Origin: Canna indica
Lineage: Eukaryota > Streptophyta > Magnoliopsida > Zingiberales > Cannaceae
Assembly (NCBI GenBank): GCA_034359265.1
Contig: CP136890.1
Span: 82,361,501-82,425,500, forward strand
Length of the DNA: 64,000 nt
Direction: 5' to 3'
Part shown: positions 11,934 to 22,899 of the stretch, in pieces
Layout: each line of letters opens with the position of its first letter
Numbering within the stretch: position 1 is the first letter of the stretch
Notes under the pieces: model-generated
Database searches by the model: none
Seen by the model: only the letters and a program-made list of their open reading frames with translations
Told to the model about the DNA's origin: nothing
Made by a program: the position numbers and the translations under genes

Positions 11934-12284
11934 ATATTAAATATTATATTAGTATAATAAAATATAAATATCTATTTATTTATATGTACTAAAATATAAT
12001 ATAGAATATGTTATATATTTTGTAAATTAATAATATAAATAAAATTAATATATATTATTAAAAAATAATAAATTCATAGTTTTTAAAATAATTTTATTAG
12101 TTTTTAATAATTAGTAGATTAATGTTTTAAATAGTAGATTAAAACATTAATTAGAAATTTGTTTAAGTATTAGGTTTAATAATGAGTAGATTATTTTTTA
12201 ATATTGTCTTAATTGGTATATTAATGTTTTAATCTTATTTTAAATAGTAGATAAATGTTTAATAATTTATAAAACACTATAGGC

Positions 12285-13320
12285 TGCCACATAGATTGAA
12301 TAGTGTACGAGGATAAAGGTAATGTATTATTATTTATTATTTATATATAATTTAAAATATGTTAATATATTATTGTACTTAATTTATTTGTGTTCTGCAT
12401 GTTCGAGCAGGAAGACGTCCCCCTGCACTATAGCGGGTACGATTAGACGATACATGCACGGGAAATGACCCACGTGGTCTCACGTGTCCCTTGAGCACGT
12501 CGACATGCTCTACGCGAGTTTGAGGTACGTATTAAAAAAAATTTATATAAATGATAATTATAAATATTTGTATTGGTATTATTATTTTATTTTGCACACT
12601 ACACTTAGCCCGAGGACCAGATGTTCTTCATAGAGAGCACATGGGACACGGTTTCCCGCACTCGCTACAACGGGCAACTAAACAAGGCCCGAACCTAGGC
12701 GATGACACGAGCTAGGACCACAAATGTCGCAGAGACTCGGGGATACAACCACAATTGGATTACTCTAGATGTGTGAGACCAACTTGTCGAGTGATGGTCT
12801 TTCGAGCAGTGGCAGGAGTGTCTTTCAGACTACGGCTATAACTACATGTCTAGGGGGAGCGCGCCACACTGGCGGCTATGTCTCGTTTGTGGTGCACGAG
12901 CGTCGTACGGTATGTTTTATACCTTAATTTTAATTAAATTATATATTGTATTGAATTATTTCACGGTGTATTGATGTATTTGTTTTGTAAATGTAGATGA
13001 CGGTCGGGATGACGGCATTGTCCAACGACCCTCGTCGATGGAGGTGTTCGAGCGCACTCACCGTCGGCGATATGGGGAGGGGGAGTACGCTTACAGCCAA
13101 GCTGCAGTCATCGTGGTAAGTAAACTTGTTTTAATTATGCAATCTTTATTTTATAATTTAAGTTCGTAATTATAAAATTTATGAAACAAAATACAAACTC
13201 ACGAGGACTGTGACCCAGCGCGGAGGCACTCCCGAGGACTTTGATGCCCGAGCATGGGTCGATACCATAGGTGGTTGGGACGACGACGGCGTGTATGGCT
13301 TTAGAGACAGTGGTCATGCA
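12285..13320 (+). pseudogene. Second CACTA gene remnant, 5' part (CACTA-4)
   Basis: Matches exons 1 (end only), 2, 3, 4 and the start of 5 of the gene at 38458-39971. Acceptors such as TTCGAGCAG and the exon 2 donor GAG|GTACGT are visible. This copy keeps the normal GT donor that is GC in CACTA-2 and AC in CACTA-1. Stops are numerous. The reading resumes at 20864 after a hAT-like insertion, ending with an RVMEEMYAML-type coiled segment near 21173. Confidence 0.8.
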
Positions 13321-14214
13321 TAGGGATGAAAATAGGCTAGGCCAGGCCAGGCCTATATAGTTAAAAATCAGCCTGAGCGTGACTTGTGGCCTATTATAGG
13401 TTAATTTTTCGGCTTGAGTCTGGCCTGGCCTGGCCTGTGGCCTATTTATAAAGTCTGCTAAGCTGCTAAAGCATGAAATAACATACTTTCAATTTAAACA
13501 TAATAATAAACACACAATAATGTAAACATAACATGAGAACACATATTTTTAAACATATTTTCCAAACCAAACATAGCAGGATAACAAGTTAACAACAAAC
13601 ACAATAATTTTAACATGTTTTTCCAAAGTACTAATCCAAACAAATTACAAACTTATTTTTCAAAATACTAACTTAAGAAGATACAGTCAAACACTACAAA
13701 AAAATAGGGCATCACCAACGAACTAAATCCGTTGGTAATAGTCAAAAATCCGTTGGTAATACTATTACCAATGTATTGTCCGTTGGTAAATTCGTCGGTG
13801 TTACCCTGCTAGGTAGTACCAACGGATAATATAATATCCGTTGGTAAATACCAACAGATTATAATATCCGTTGGTAATACCAACAGATTATAATATCCGT
13901 TGGTAATACCAACAGATATTAATATCTGTTGGTAATACTAACAAATACACTTCCATTGGTATTACTAACAGATAAAAATATCCAACCACACATAATACAT
14001 ATCAAATTTAAAATCAAATTTCCTAATTATACAACCACTTAAAAAACCATAAACTCACATTTAAAATCAAATTTCTTAACAAAAACAAATTCATATTCAA
14101 CAATTATGTAAAAGTATAAAGCATCTACAAGTATATAGAAGTGTATCGAGTATCTACACAACTAGATGGATGCCAAAAGAAAAAATAAATCATAAGATTT
14201 AGGAACAAAAGTCA

Positions 14215-14694
14215 AATGCCAAAATAAAAATTGTTCTCACTACTCCTACTACTCCCAATTGCTCTAGTGCTTCATTGTTCGTAGCATCTACAGTTGCCCT
14301 TTGCTCCAGCCCTGAGATCACCATGTTGAATGCTTTCTCCCTGAGATGTGGCGGGAGATCAGATTCCTCCATCTCCATGAGATTTTGGTGTTTACTGGTG
14401 AAATCCATGGCATCATTCAACACTATCTCTCCTTTTGCGAGATATGAGGCCTCGTACAAACTCAACAATCCTGTAGTCTGGTCCTTGAGGCTGGATTTAA
14501 AGCATCCCTGCTCACCTCTGAAGCTGTTGAATATATCTGCAGTATTCAACAATAAAAGTGTTTATTGGATAAAGTGATATTGGCTTGCTTAATTTGAAAT
14601 TAATGATTCACCATGCATGGATTTGTAAGTAATTACTGACTAAATTACTAGTTACGTACCTTGGGGAATAGTGAATCCATTCTCCCGGAGAAGC
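14215..14694 (-). pseudogene. Captured terpene synthase fragment (two exons)
   Basis: On the minus strand a 35-nt exon (14694-14660) reads LLRENGFTIPQ between a TTCAG acceptor and a GTACGT donor. After an intron ending CTGCAG, the next exon (from 14536) reads DIFNSFRGEQGCFKSSLKD, then GLLSLYEASYLAKGE and DAMDFTSKH. These are conserved motifs of the N-terminal helical domain of plant terpene synthases (RLLRQHG, DVFNKF, GLLSLYEAS). The reading after about 14330 resembles the family less. The catalytic DDxxD domain is absent, so no enzyme activity is expected. The intron position between Q and D agrees with plant TPS genes. Confidence 0.82.
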
Positions 14695-16034
14695 CTGAAA
14701 AGAAGTGACTAAATTACTATGGCCTTTCAAATATCAAAATCAGTTACAAGTTAAAAACTATCATCACCTAGAATTACTTGGTCATCATAACATATCACTT
14801 GGTCATCATAACATATTAATAGGTATTATTATTAAACTTATGAAGCTCAAAGAATTTCTTTTTGTCTCCATGGGTGGAAACGAAGGAGCTAGATGGTAAC
14901 TTTATATAGGATATGATGACTAAAACTACTAAAATTACTATGCAGTTATTATATAAAGCTTAAAGAACAATTCTTTATGCACAGAATCACCAATACAAAA
15001 GGTAAATGTAGTTCTTTAATGCATCAAAATTCAAGAACATGCTAGTATAGGTAAATACTCTATAAATCAAATAATAAATAAGAATAATTAGCAACAACTT
15101 CTGCTGCATTTTATTCGTTCAAAATGACATTACTTGTACCTATATGTTAATAGAGCTTTGGATCAATAGTTTTTATAACAGATGAAAATAATGCCAACTG
15201 AGACTAAATTCCAATAGTACTAGATGTACATTTGAGATTTCCTCTCTTCAAAATGACAAAGGAAAACAGTTTAGTGACAGTCATGCAATCCAAAAACCTC
15301 TAGCTAATTTATGCTTGGCTGAAGAGATTCTAAGTCTGTGACAAGGATCAATTTGACTTCTTTTGTTCTCGTGGAACTACTTCATAGTATGCTACATGTC
15401 ATTCTTGTTACAAGGATCAATTTGACTAAAATTAGTAGATCTAAGGAACCGACAATCCCTATCCTCCCCATTCTTGTTACAAGGTTTTACCTACACCATT
15501 CTTGTTATCTTTAATATTGTCAAGAAGATAAATTGGTTCCATTTATGAATAACAAATGAGAAAGAATTTAGATTTCTTTCATGAAAAAACATAAATAACA
15601 CTATAAGAGAAGAAACATTAGTCATACATTTTTTGAAGAATAAATATATTCTCTTGGTTAGAATGATAGACCAAATAGTTATTAGTTTATTACCCCTCCA
15701 TCCAAGTCAGAATACATCCCAAAATAGGGTTGTTCAGAAAGTTATCATGGGATAATTCTGTTGTGTAATACTCCAAAAACATAAAGAAGATACGTCAAAT
15801 AATTAAACCTCGTAATAGGAAAAAACTACTTACAAGCGGATGATCCCTCCAAAATTCTGATAAAGACTGCAATGGTGAAGATATTGTCCCCCTTTAGCAA
15901 CTTAATGGTGAAGAATGATCCATCTAAATCAAGATTTTTTTATTTCTTAAATTAGGCAAGTCATCGTTAAAGCAGCTTGACTCAAAGAGTTTGTTTACTA
16001 AATTCTTGTGGAAGAACTTAGGAAGGAAGATTAC

Positions 16035-16118
16035 TTGGAAGAATACAGCTTCTGGATGATTCCAAACAGCACACTTTACAGCTTTTGTACGAGGAAGAGT
16101 CGGGTCAGCTGTTACATC
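16035..16118 (-). pseudogene. Captured exon of RNA polymerase II/IV/V subunit 9 (NRPB9-like)
   Basis: An 84-nt exon on the minus strand between acceptor CCTACAG and donor GTAATC. It encodes 28 residues including DVTADPTLPRTKAVKCAV and NHPEAVFFQ. This matches the linker and start of the second zinc ribbon of the small Rpb9 subunit (ADPTLPRTK...C..C.H.EAVFFQ). The second zinc-binding Cys is replaced by Trp. The remaining exons were not found. The gene fragment is short but the motif is distinctive. Confidence 0.75.
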
Positions 16119-16577
16119 CTGTAGGACTTGTTATCAGCAACCTCCTAAGTTCAAGCAGAATAATATCTAGTGAGCATAAGTATGAAGAAATTTCACATTA
16201 TATTTTACTCGCATAATAAAACACATCAATTTAACTCGCATAATTATATCACATTATATTTTACTTGCATAATAAAACACATCAATGGATTCTCCCGTTC
16301 CTCCATAGATCTAATTGTGTGCAAATGTAGAACAGACCAAGAAATAGTTGCATACTTACATGCAATTTTGCAAACCAAAGTGAATAGTTGAGAACAATGA
16401 AGGTGCATAAGTATTAAGAACAAGTAGCACTCAAACTCCAATCCCTGAGTAAAATCTTACTAAGCTCCACTAAGAATTGACTACTAAAATAATAGAGTCG
16501 GAAACCAATCACGGCTGTGAAGAGAACAGCTGATAGTGAAATGGGAGGCATGATACGTCAACAATAGGTTCCCGTAG

Positions 16578-19116
16578 TCAATCAGAGTCACCTTCACTAT
16601 CACCTGATCGGCATCTAGATTGTATTATAACCCGAGCTCCAGAAGTAAGCCTGAAGGAACAAATAGAACAAATGAGGAGCAAGAAACAAATGACCATAAA
16701 AATCCAGTGTCAGCAAACATGGTAAATATACTCAACTTTCTTCAATCTTGAACACCTTCTCTCTGTTTTCTCTAAATGACTCTAACCTCATGGATGATCC
16801 ATTGGCTGAAGAAGTATCTATAATCCTTTGACTTCCACCATTTGATGAACTGAGTGGTGAGGATTTGCAAGTATCTGGCTTGACAGAAGAGTTTCTTATA
16901 TCAGAAACTGGGGACATCATTGATTCATTCTCATCATTCCTGGAATGCTTGCAGGATGTAATTTTGATAGTCCTAGGAGGACACTTCAATTGAGCTAAAT
17001 TTGTTTCCTTTTGTGCGTCCTTTCTTGAACAAGGCTTATTGCAGCTCCTGTATAATTAGCATTCTTTATTGCACATATAAAAGAACATACAGAGTCTAAT
17101 AAGAGTATGCCACCAAAAGAACGCTGAAACCCAAATTTCAAAATTGACAAGAAAACAAGAGCATGAGGCCTCAAAAGAAGACTTGTTTCACAAGAAAATG
17201 CAGAATACAAAACAAGCCAACATGAGAAATTGAAAAGAAGGCAAGGTAACCTCCCCTTGATGTAACAGAACATACAGAGTCTGTTATTGCACATATAACA
17301 GATCTACAGGCACAAAAATGAATCTCAATCAGAGGATTGACAACTTCAGTTGGGATGCTGAACTTAAAACACATGGATAAATGATCAAAGGTACTAGGAT
17401 TTAATTGCCTACGTATCTTCATAACAAGCGGCACTTCATCTAAAATAACTTGACCAGAAGCTGATCTACTACTTGCTTATCTGTTCTCTCCAAAGGCTTG
17501 CCAACTAAGCTAGCTTGAGTTGCTCAATTCCACAATGTCCAAGTGCTATTTTTAGTAATTCATACACAAGCACACGCACCATATCTGTATACTATATATA
17601 GCACATTTAGACATATGATGAACCTGTAAGAGGTAGATATGATGGTCTTGGGTACAGTTTTTATTGATTACATGCTGAATTGTTATGACACTTCAAAGAT
17701 GAAGTCTACCCAAATTTTCTTTATGGACACTATCCAATGGCATGGTGGGGGATGATGACAGTCCATACCTGCCAACAAAACCCCACATGAAGCATAAGGG
17801 TGCATAGCACAGTCACCTCACTTACAACATGCAATAATGAAAACACTCTTAATTTTAGGCAATGTGGTGGTAGGATTAGTTGCTACCCTCCTTTGATAAA
17901 TAACTTTGCAACCCAGTTCTACTGCTGTTTGTTGATACAGGATGGTGCAGGTGTACGGTGTACCACTTGATATCTTGATACAATAGTCATGGCAAAAAGA
18001 GATTCGGATTGGTATGTAATCCTTCATTTTTTATCCTCTTTTCAATACTTACGATCAAACTAAACCAAAAAAAAACTATGAGTCTTAACAAAAGATTAAG
18101 ACAAATTTACAGAATCATGAAGTTTAAACAGGAAGAGACCTGGCGCATGATGTGCAATATTTACAGAATTTAAGATATAAATAAATTAAGAGAAATTTGC
18201 ATACTTGAAGATTATATGCAGGTTACTTTCCAGAAGATCCAACATATTGAACTCCTGCCTGCTTTACTATCAATTTTTGAAGATTTTTATGTCTGCGGAA
18301 ATGTTTGATCCTATAACATGGGTAAGGGATAAGTAAATCAGATTTGAGGTTCTCTTTCCATTCTATTGTAATACCAAGAAGTGAAGCTATCAATCAACAG
18401 CGTAATGCCTACCCCTTGCTTTATGAAAAAAAACAGACTAAATTTTAGATTGCTCGCACCTTGATTGTTTCTATTTGAAACAAAAAAAAAATATCATTTG
18501 TTCTGTCATAAAATTGCAATTTTTTTCCTTTATCTTATAATTGAGGATTGACGTGAATCGATAATGTACCTGGAGGGGTTTGATCCACGAGCTCGGAACC
18601 CTTGAGCACATACTCATTCCCTTGCGCCGGCAGGATAAGGTCGTCCTCGGAGAGATCGTGCCACACGAATCTATTTTTGTAGCTCCTGCGCCTCCACCAT
18701 TCCGTCAGTCAACCAAGAAATCTAAAAAATCTAGGGTTCTCTCAATTTCTCTTCACGAGTCTTACCTCTTGCAAGATCAGGAATACATGGCTGCCATCCC
18801 CTTTCCTCTCAACACATTAAGCCTATCGACCACATCTAGAAACCAAACACAACATGTTCAAGATCACATTTTTCTTCTTCATCCACGCAAAACAACTCGA
18901 ATTACCTCTCAGGTAGAGTCCCTCGGGGGAGGAGAGGGGTACTTCAATGAAGTGCGGGTGCTCGAGGTGACGATTGCGGCAGAGGTAATAGACCACCAGA
19001 ACCTTCGCCCCATGCTGGTACTCCGGCAGGTGGTGGTGTTTCGGGGGCGGTTCCGCCCACACTTTGGTCTTGTCTGGGCTGGCCTGCGGCGCGTACCTCC
19101 TCATTCTAGTGTCCAT
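16578..19116 (-). pseudogene. Captured SOSEKI (DUF966) polarity-gene fragment, five exons
   Basis: SOSEKI proteins are plant polar-localised proteins with an N-terminal DIX-like domain. Minus-strand exons: 19116-18906 (MDTRMRRYAPQ...VVYYLCRNRHLEHPHFIEV), 18835-18766 (RLNVLRGKGMAAMYS, stop, SCKR), 18685-18570 (NRFVWHDLSEDDLILPA, GNEYVLKGSEL), 17047-16736 (MSPVSDIRNSS, LESFRENREKVFKIEE) and 16650-16578 (RLTSGARVIIQS..., TGA). Phases match across all recognised junctions. Defects: a TGA replaces the conserved Trp in exon 2, the fourth-exon donor has lost a G, and the central part (ASTQTD and KFPSPLF regions) is absent. The start ATG was chosen by family alignment. It lies just inside the right end of the CACTA-type element. 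Confidence 0.9.
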
Positions 19117-20371
19117 TTCCGAGCTTCTCCCTTGCTCGCCCGGAATGGGGAGGCATCGTAGGGAGAGTTCGCATAATGGGGAGGCGTCGCAGGGAGAGGT
19201 CGCGGAACGGGGAGGTGTTGCAGGGAGAGGTCGCGCAAGACAGGGAGGTCTCATAGAGAGAGGTCGCGCGGGGAGTTCGTCGGCTGGGGGGAAAATTAAG
19301 GGATTCGTCGGATCGCTGTAGTAGGGCTGAAAAAAATATGGCGCGAAAATAATATTTTGGTGAGTTAGCGGGGGGAAAATATTTGGTCGGCTGAAATAGA
19401 AGAGGGAAAAAATTATAGGCTAATTTACCAACGGATTTTTTAATCCGTTGGTAATTTTGTTGGTAATACCAACAAATTAAATCCGTTGGTAACAAATCCG
19501 TTGGTGATGCTATGTTTTTTTGTAGTGAAACAATCAAACATAACATAATTAATTACAACAAACATCATAATCCAAATAAATTACAAACTTATTTTTTCAA
19601 AATACTAACTTAAGAACCTGTTGAGCAAATGTTGCTGCCTCAATAGTAGCTACTGCAAGAATGCTTGATTGTGGAGCTCCAGATCCAGGACCATGGATGC
19701 TTTTTCCATATGCTACACGTAAGACTTGGCCATTCTTTTCAAGGGTTGTTCCATTTGTTGATTGTTTCACCATATCTTTGCTATGAAAAGCTCATAAAGC
19801 AATTGCCATGAATACTCCTTCTATGTTGTATCCACTAAGTTAATTATCCACTAAGCAATTTATTTTCATGACCATGATGAACATCATACCTCTGTACCTA
19901 ACAAGTAAAACACCATCATTCTACATGCTTAAATGCCTACTTATGCTAGCATGAACTGGGATGGCATGGTTTCACCATCGGAAATGGTAACACAAACTGA
20001 TAAGAAAAGATTAGCAAATTTGACGCAAAGTTAAGGAGCAAAGATCATCAAACCATAGACAGATCATAAACCATATACAGACACTAATGGACCATGATGC
20101 AAAGTTAAGGAGCAGTGTTGGGCGTGACCTCGGGCGTCGGCGGCTCGTGGTGACTCGTGAAGCAGGAGGTGTGACCTCGTGCCGTCGGGCATCGGCGACT
20201 CAGCATAGACCTCGGGGGATGGCGTTGTGACTCGTGAAGCGGGAGGCAACCTCGGGCGTCGACGATGGCGTCGTGAAGCAGGAGGAGTGAGCTCGGGTGA
20301 ACGGTGGAAGTGGCGGGACTACGGGCAAATGGCGGGAAGCGGAAGCAACATGACTGCGGGTCTGCGGCCTG

Positions 20372-20518
20372 TAGGCAAATGGCGGAAGCGTTCGTGAAGT
20401 CGGTGTCGGCGACTCGGGCAAATGGCGGAAGCGTTCGTGAAGTCAGCGTTGGTGACTCGGGCAAATGACGGAAGCGTTCGTGAAGTCGGCGTCGGCGACT
20501 AGGCAAATGGCGGAAGCG
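20372..20518. repeat. 43-bp tandem repeat
   Basis: About 3.5 copies of a unit containing GGCAAATGGCGGAAGCGTTC and GTGAAGTCGGCGTCGGCGAC. Several long minus-strand open frames across 20064-20530 result from this GC-rich repeat and are not genes. Confidence 0.8.
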
Positions 20519-21796
20519 GTGTGACTGCATGAGATATAAAAGTGTGAGCGAGCGATTAGGGCTTCTGTTCGGGTAAGTGGGTATATTTTTTAATATATAT
20601 ATTTTATTATATATAATATTACTATATAATATAAATATATAATAAATTAATAATAATATTTATTTATTATATATTATCTTAACATGTCAAAGCCAGTCTA
20701 TTAGGCTCAATAGGCCTTACAATGAGCCTGAGCCTGGCTTGATAAGCAAAACATGCCTAAAAATAAGCCTAAGCCTAATTTTTTAATAAATCAGGCTAAG
20801 CTAGGCCGAATAAAGGCCAGACCACAGGCCCCTGACAGGCCGCCTGGCCTATTTCCACCCCTAGTCATGCACGAGCCATGGTAGGGCCACTTGGGGCATC
20901 GACTCTTTCGCTTGCTGGTGAGCAGCCCTCCATATCCCGGTCGTAGGATAAGAGCCGAATAGCAACTTTGGAGGAGCAGGTCGCATATCAGAGTCGGGTG
21001 ATGGAGGAGATGTATGCGATGTTGAGGCATATAACAACTCAATCCAACATTGGAATACCTTCGACATCTAATCCATCGTCCTCGACCCAGTCCACACATT
21101 CCACACCCAAGCACTTCAAACTCCGCCACACGATCCCAACCAGCCTCCACCACCGCCGTGAGAGTTTATATATTTGACTTAAGGTTATGACTAGACTTAT
21201 GTTACGATATATTTTTATTTTGATACCTATGTTGATACAATAATTTTGATTCTTATCGTTTTGATTTGTATTGTGTTGATACGATAGTTTTTATACGATT
21301 GTGTTACAATTGTTCTTATACTTGATTGTGCATATAATAGTTTTGATGCTTATTTGTAATGTTTAATTGTGATATAGAGTTTTGTTACTGGCGTATATGT
21401 GTATCTCTAATGTATGATGTTTATGTGTATGGTGTTGTGATGTACATAATTATGGTGTGTGTGAGTTATGTACCAGAGAAATTGTAAATGTATTAATGGA
21501 AATTTTTAATTTTTAAAATTTTCAAGTTCAGGATAACAACATCAGCTACGGCTTACCAACAACCATTCATTTGTAGGCCGTTGCTAAAAGTGTATCATAA
21601 TGTCTGGGCCGCATCGTTAATGTCGTTGCTGATGACCTATAGCGATAGCTACGCAAAGAGGCCTTCAGCGACGGCCTTACTTCGTCAATAACCTAAGCGA
21701 CCATCGCTGATATATAAACACTGACGACCACCTCGGCTGTCGCTAAACTATTTGCGACATCATTAGTTGCAATGGCTTTCGTCATCGATGAAACTT

Positions 21797-22130
21797 CACT
21801 ACAACACAATCAACCTATAGAGACAAATTAGATTTTTATTTTAAATCTTCACATTTAAAAATTAATATACATAAAATTTATTTCTAATTAGCTTCTAAAG
21901 ATCTATAGAAATAACAACAGAGTCACTTAATTGATTTGACTCTAAGCTATAGAAACACCAGCAACAGATCGAGTCACTTAATTGATCTGACTCTAAAGTT
22001 ATTTCTATAGATTTTTAGAGACTAATTAAAAATAAATTTTGTGTCTATTAATTTTTAAATATGAAAGTTTAGAAAAAAAATCTAATTTATCTTTAATTAT
22101 TTATCTCTGTAGGTCGATTATATTATAGTG
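21797..22130. mobile_element. CACTA-type MITE, 334 bp
   Basis: Left end CACTACAACACAATCAACC; right end is the inverse GGTCGATTATATTATAGTG. Inside is an inverted pair built on GAGTCACTTAATTGAT. Flanking triplets CTT and TCT do not match, so the target duplication is unproven. It sits close to the 3' end of CACTA-4. Confidence 0.65.
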
Positions 22131-22448
22131 TCTATATATTTAATAGTGATTGCTTCCTCCTTTCACCATGTAATGTGTTCGACTTGGAAAAGAAATACAA
22201 CAATTTGAATTATCCATAGACACCATTGTTTGACAATGTCATCATCGGGAATTGAACTCTGAGCCTAACCAATAGTTCCAGCAAGAATTGGACTCTCTCT
22301 TTTTTGAACTAAGAATTGGACATATAGTATCGTTAGATCTTCTTAAATATTGAGCTTTTGTTATGAAATGTAAGACATAAATTGTGTAATTGTGGTACTG
22401 TGAATCTATAAAGGAGATGAAGTGACCATGTAAAGGAATCATTCTCAA

Positions 22449-22462
22449 TGGTATCAGAGCCC
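22449..22462 (+). other. Candidate retrotransposon primer-binding site
   Basis: TGGTATCAGAGCCC follows CTCAA and matches the common plant initiator-tRNA-Met primer site seen directly after 5' LTRs. No paired LTR was found, so this is probably a relic. The surrounding 22149-22890 is otherwise without recognisable genes. Confidence 0.35.
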
Positions 22463-22899
22463 ATTTTCCTTCAACATGTGTTTGCCAAATAGGAAGTAGG
22501 AACACTTGTTTCCTATGCCTCTTAATTATCATCTGACAAGGAGAAACACCAAAAAAAGTCTCTTATGAATTCATGATACTTGAATTATTCATAAGTAATG
22601 TTTTTAAGCCCGAACCAGATATTGAATCTATTGGGCCATTGGGTCATCAGTTAAACCAGTCCAATTAATTGACAATAAAAAAATATAAAATTCTTCAGAG
22701 AAACTAATCGATTTTGACCAAGTCAATTGATTTTATGACTAGGTCTTGACAATCTAAGTTTTGTGCAAATTTTGGACGGGATCCCTTGCTGATTTATGGT
22801 TGAGTCAGTAAAATCGGACAATTTGCAATCAAACCGATCGAACGATCCAAGTGTAACAACAATGCTCACAAGATTGGGATAATTCTAGTCATCCTTGAG

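Larger units (their letters stand above)
13692..19527. mobile_element. Gene-capturing CACTA-type element (5.8 kb)
   Basis: The left end CACTACAAAAAAATAGGGC and right end GCTATGTTTTTTTGTAGTG are inverse, flanked by AAA on both sides (13689-13691, 19528-19530). Subterminal arrays are CCAACGGAT/ATCCGTTGG(TAAT), a family distinct from CACTA-2. No transposase is present. The interior holds fragments of terpene synthase, RNA polymerase subunit 9 and SOSEKI, all on the minus strand with introns. Another minus-strand coding-like piece (15826-15924, with FFTIKLLKGDNIFTIAVFIR) is unidentified. The stretches 14700-15820 and 17050-18560 hold no gene I recognise; the latter may be SOSEKI intron. Confidence 0.85.
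13321..20863. mobile_element. 7.5 kb hAT-like element with 8-bp TSD
   Basis: Termini TAGGGATGAAAATAGGC and GGCCTATTTCCACCCCTA are inverse, and the target duplication GTCATGCA is exact at 13313-13320 and 20864-20871. The flanks join to restore the CACTA-4 second-gene exon. AGGCC-rich subterminal sequence matches the MITE at 4332-4785. No hAT transposase was recognised. A coding-like minus-strand stretch (about 19612-19779, with KSIHGPGSGAPQSSILAVAT) is unidentified. More than three quarters of the length is a nested CACTA-type element (13692-19527). Confidence 0.8.
12285..22148 (+). mobile_element. CACTA-4: decayed relative of CACTA-2, interrupted by nested elements
   Basis: Recognised by its second-gene exons (12285-13320 and 20864-21173), a 3' subterminal region with decayed GCAACGGC motifs (21530-21790), and a terminal TTTAATAGTG at 22141-22148. 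A CACTA-type MITE (21797-22130) sits about 18 bp inside that end. No transposase region and no 5' terminus were found; the left limit given is the first recognisable exon remnant. The stretch 11944-12284 is AT-rich with no gene. Confidence 0.65.

Noticed and set aside
14215..14694. Functional terpene synthase
   Set aside because: Only part of the N-terminal domain is present; the catalytic domain with DDxxD is absent.
20064..20530. Overlapping minus-strand frames of up to 141 residues
   Set aside because: GC-rich tandem repeat region inside a hAT-like element; composition follows the repeat, no motif.
22449..22462. A complete LTR retrotransposon starting at this primer-site match
   Set aside because: No LTR pair or coding region follows; within 500 bp the sequence leads into a LINE remnant.
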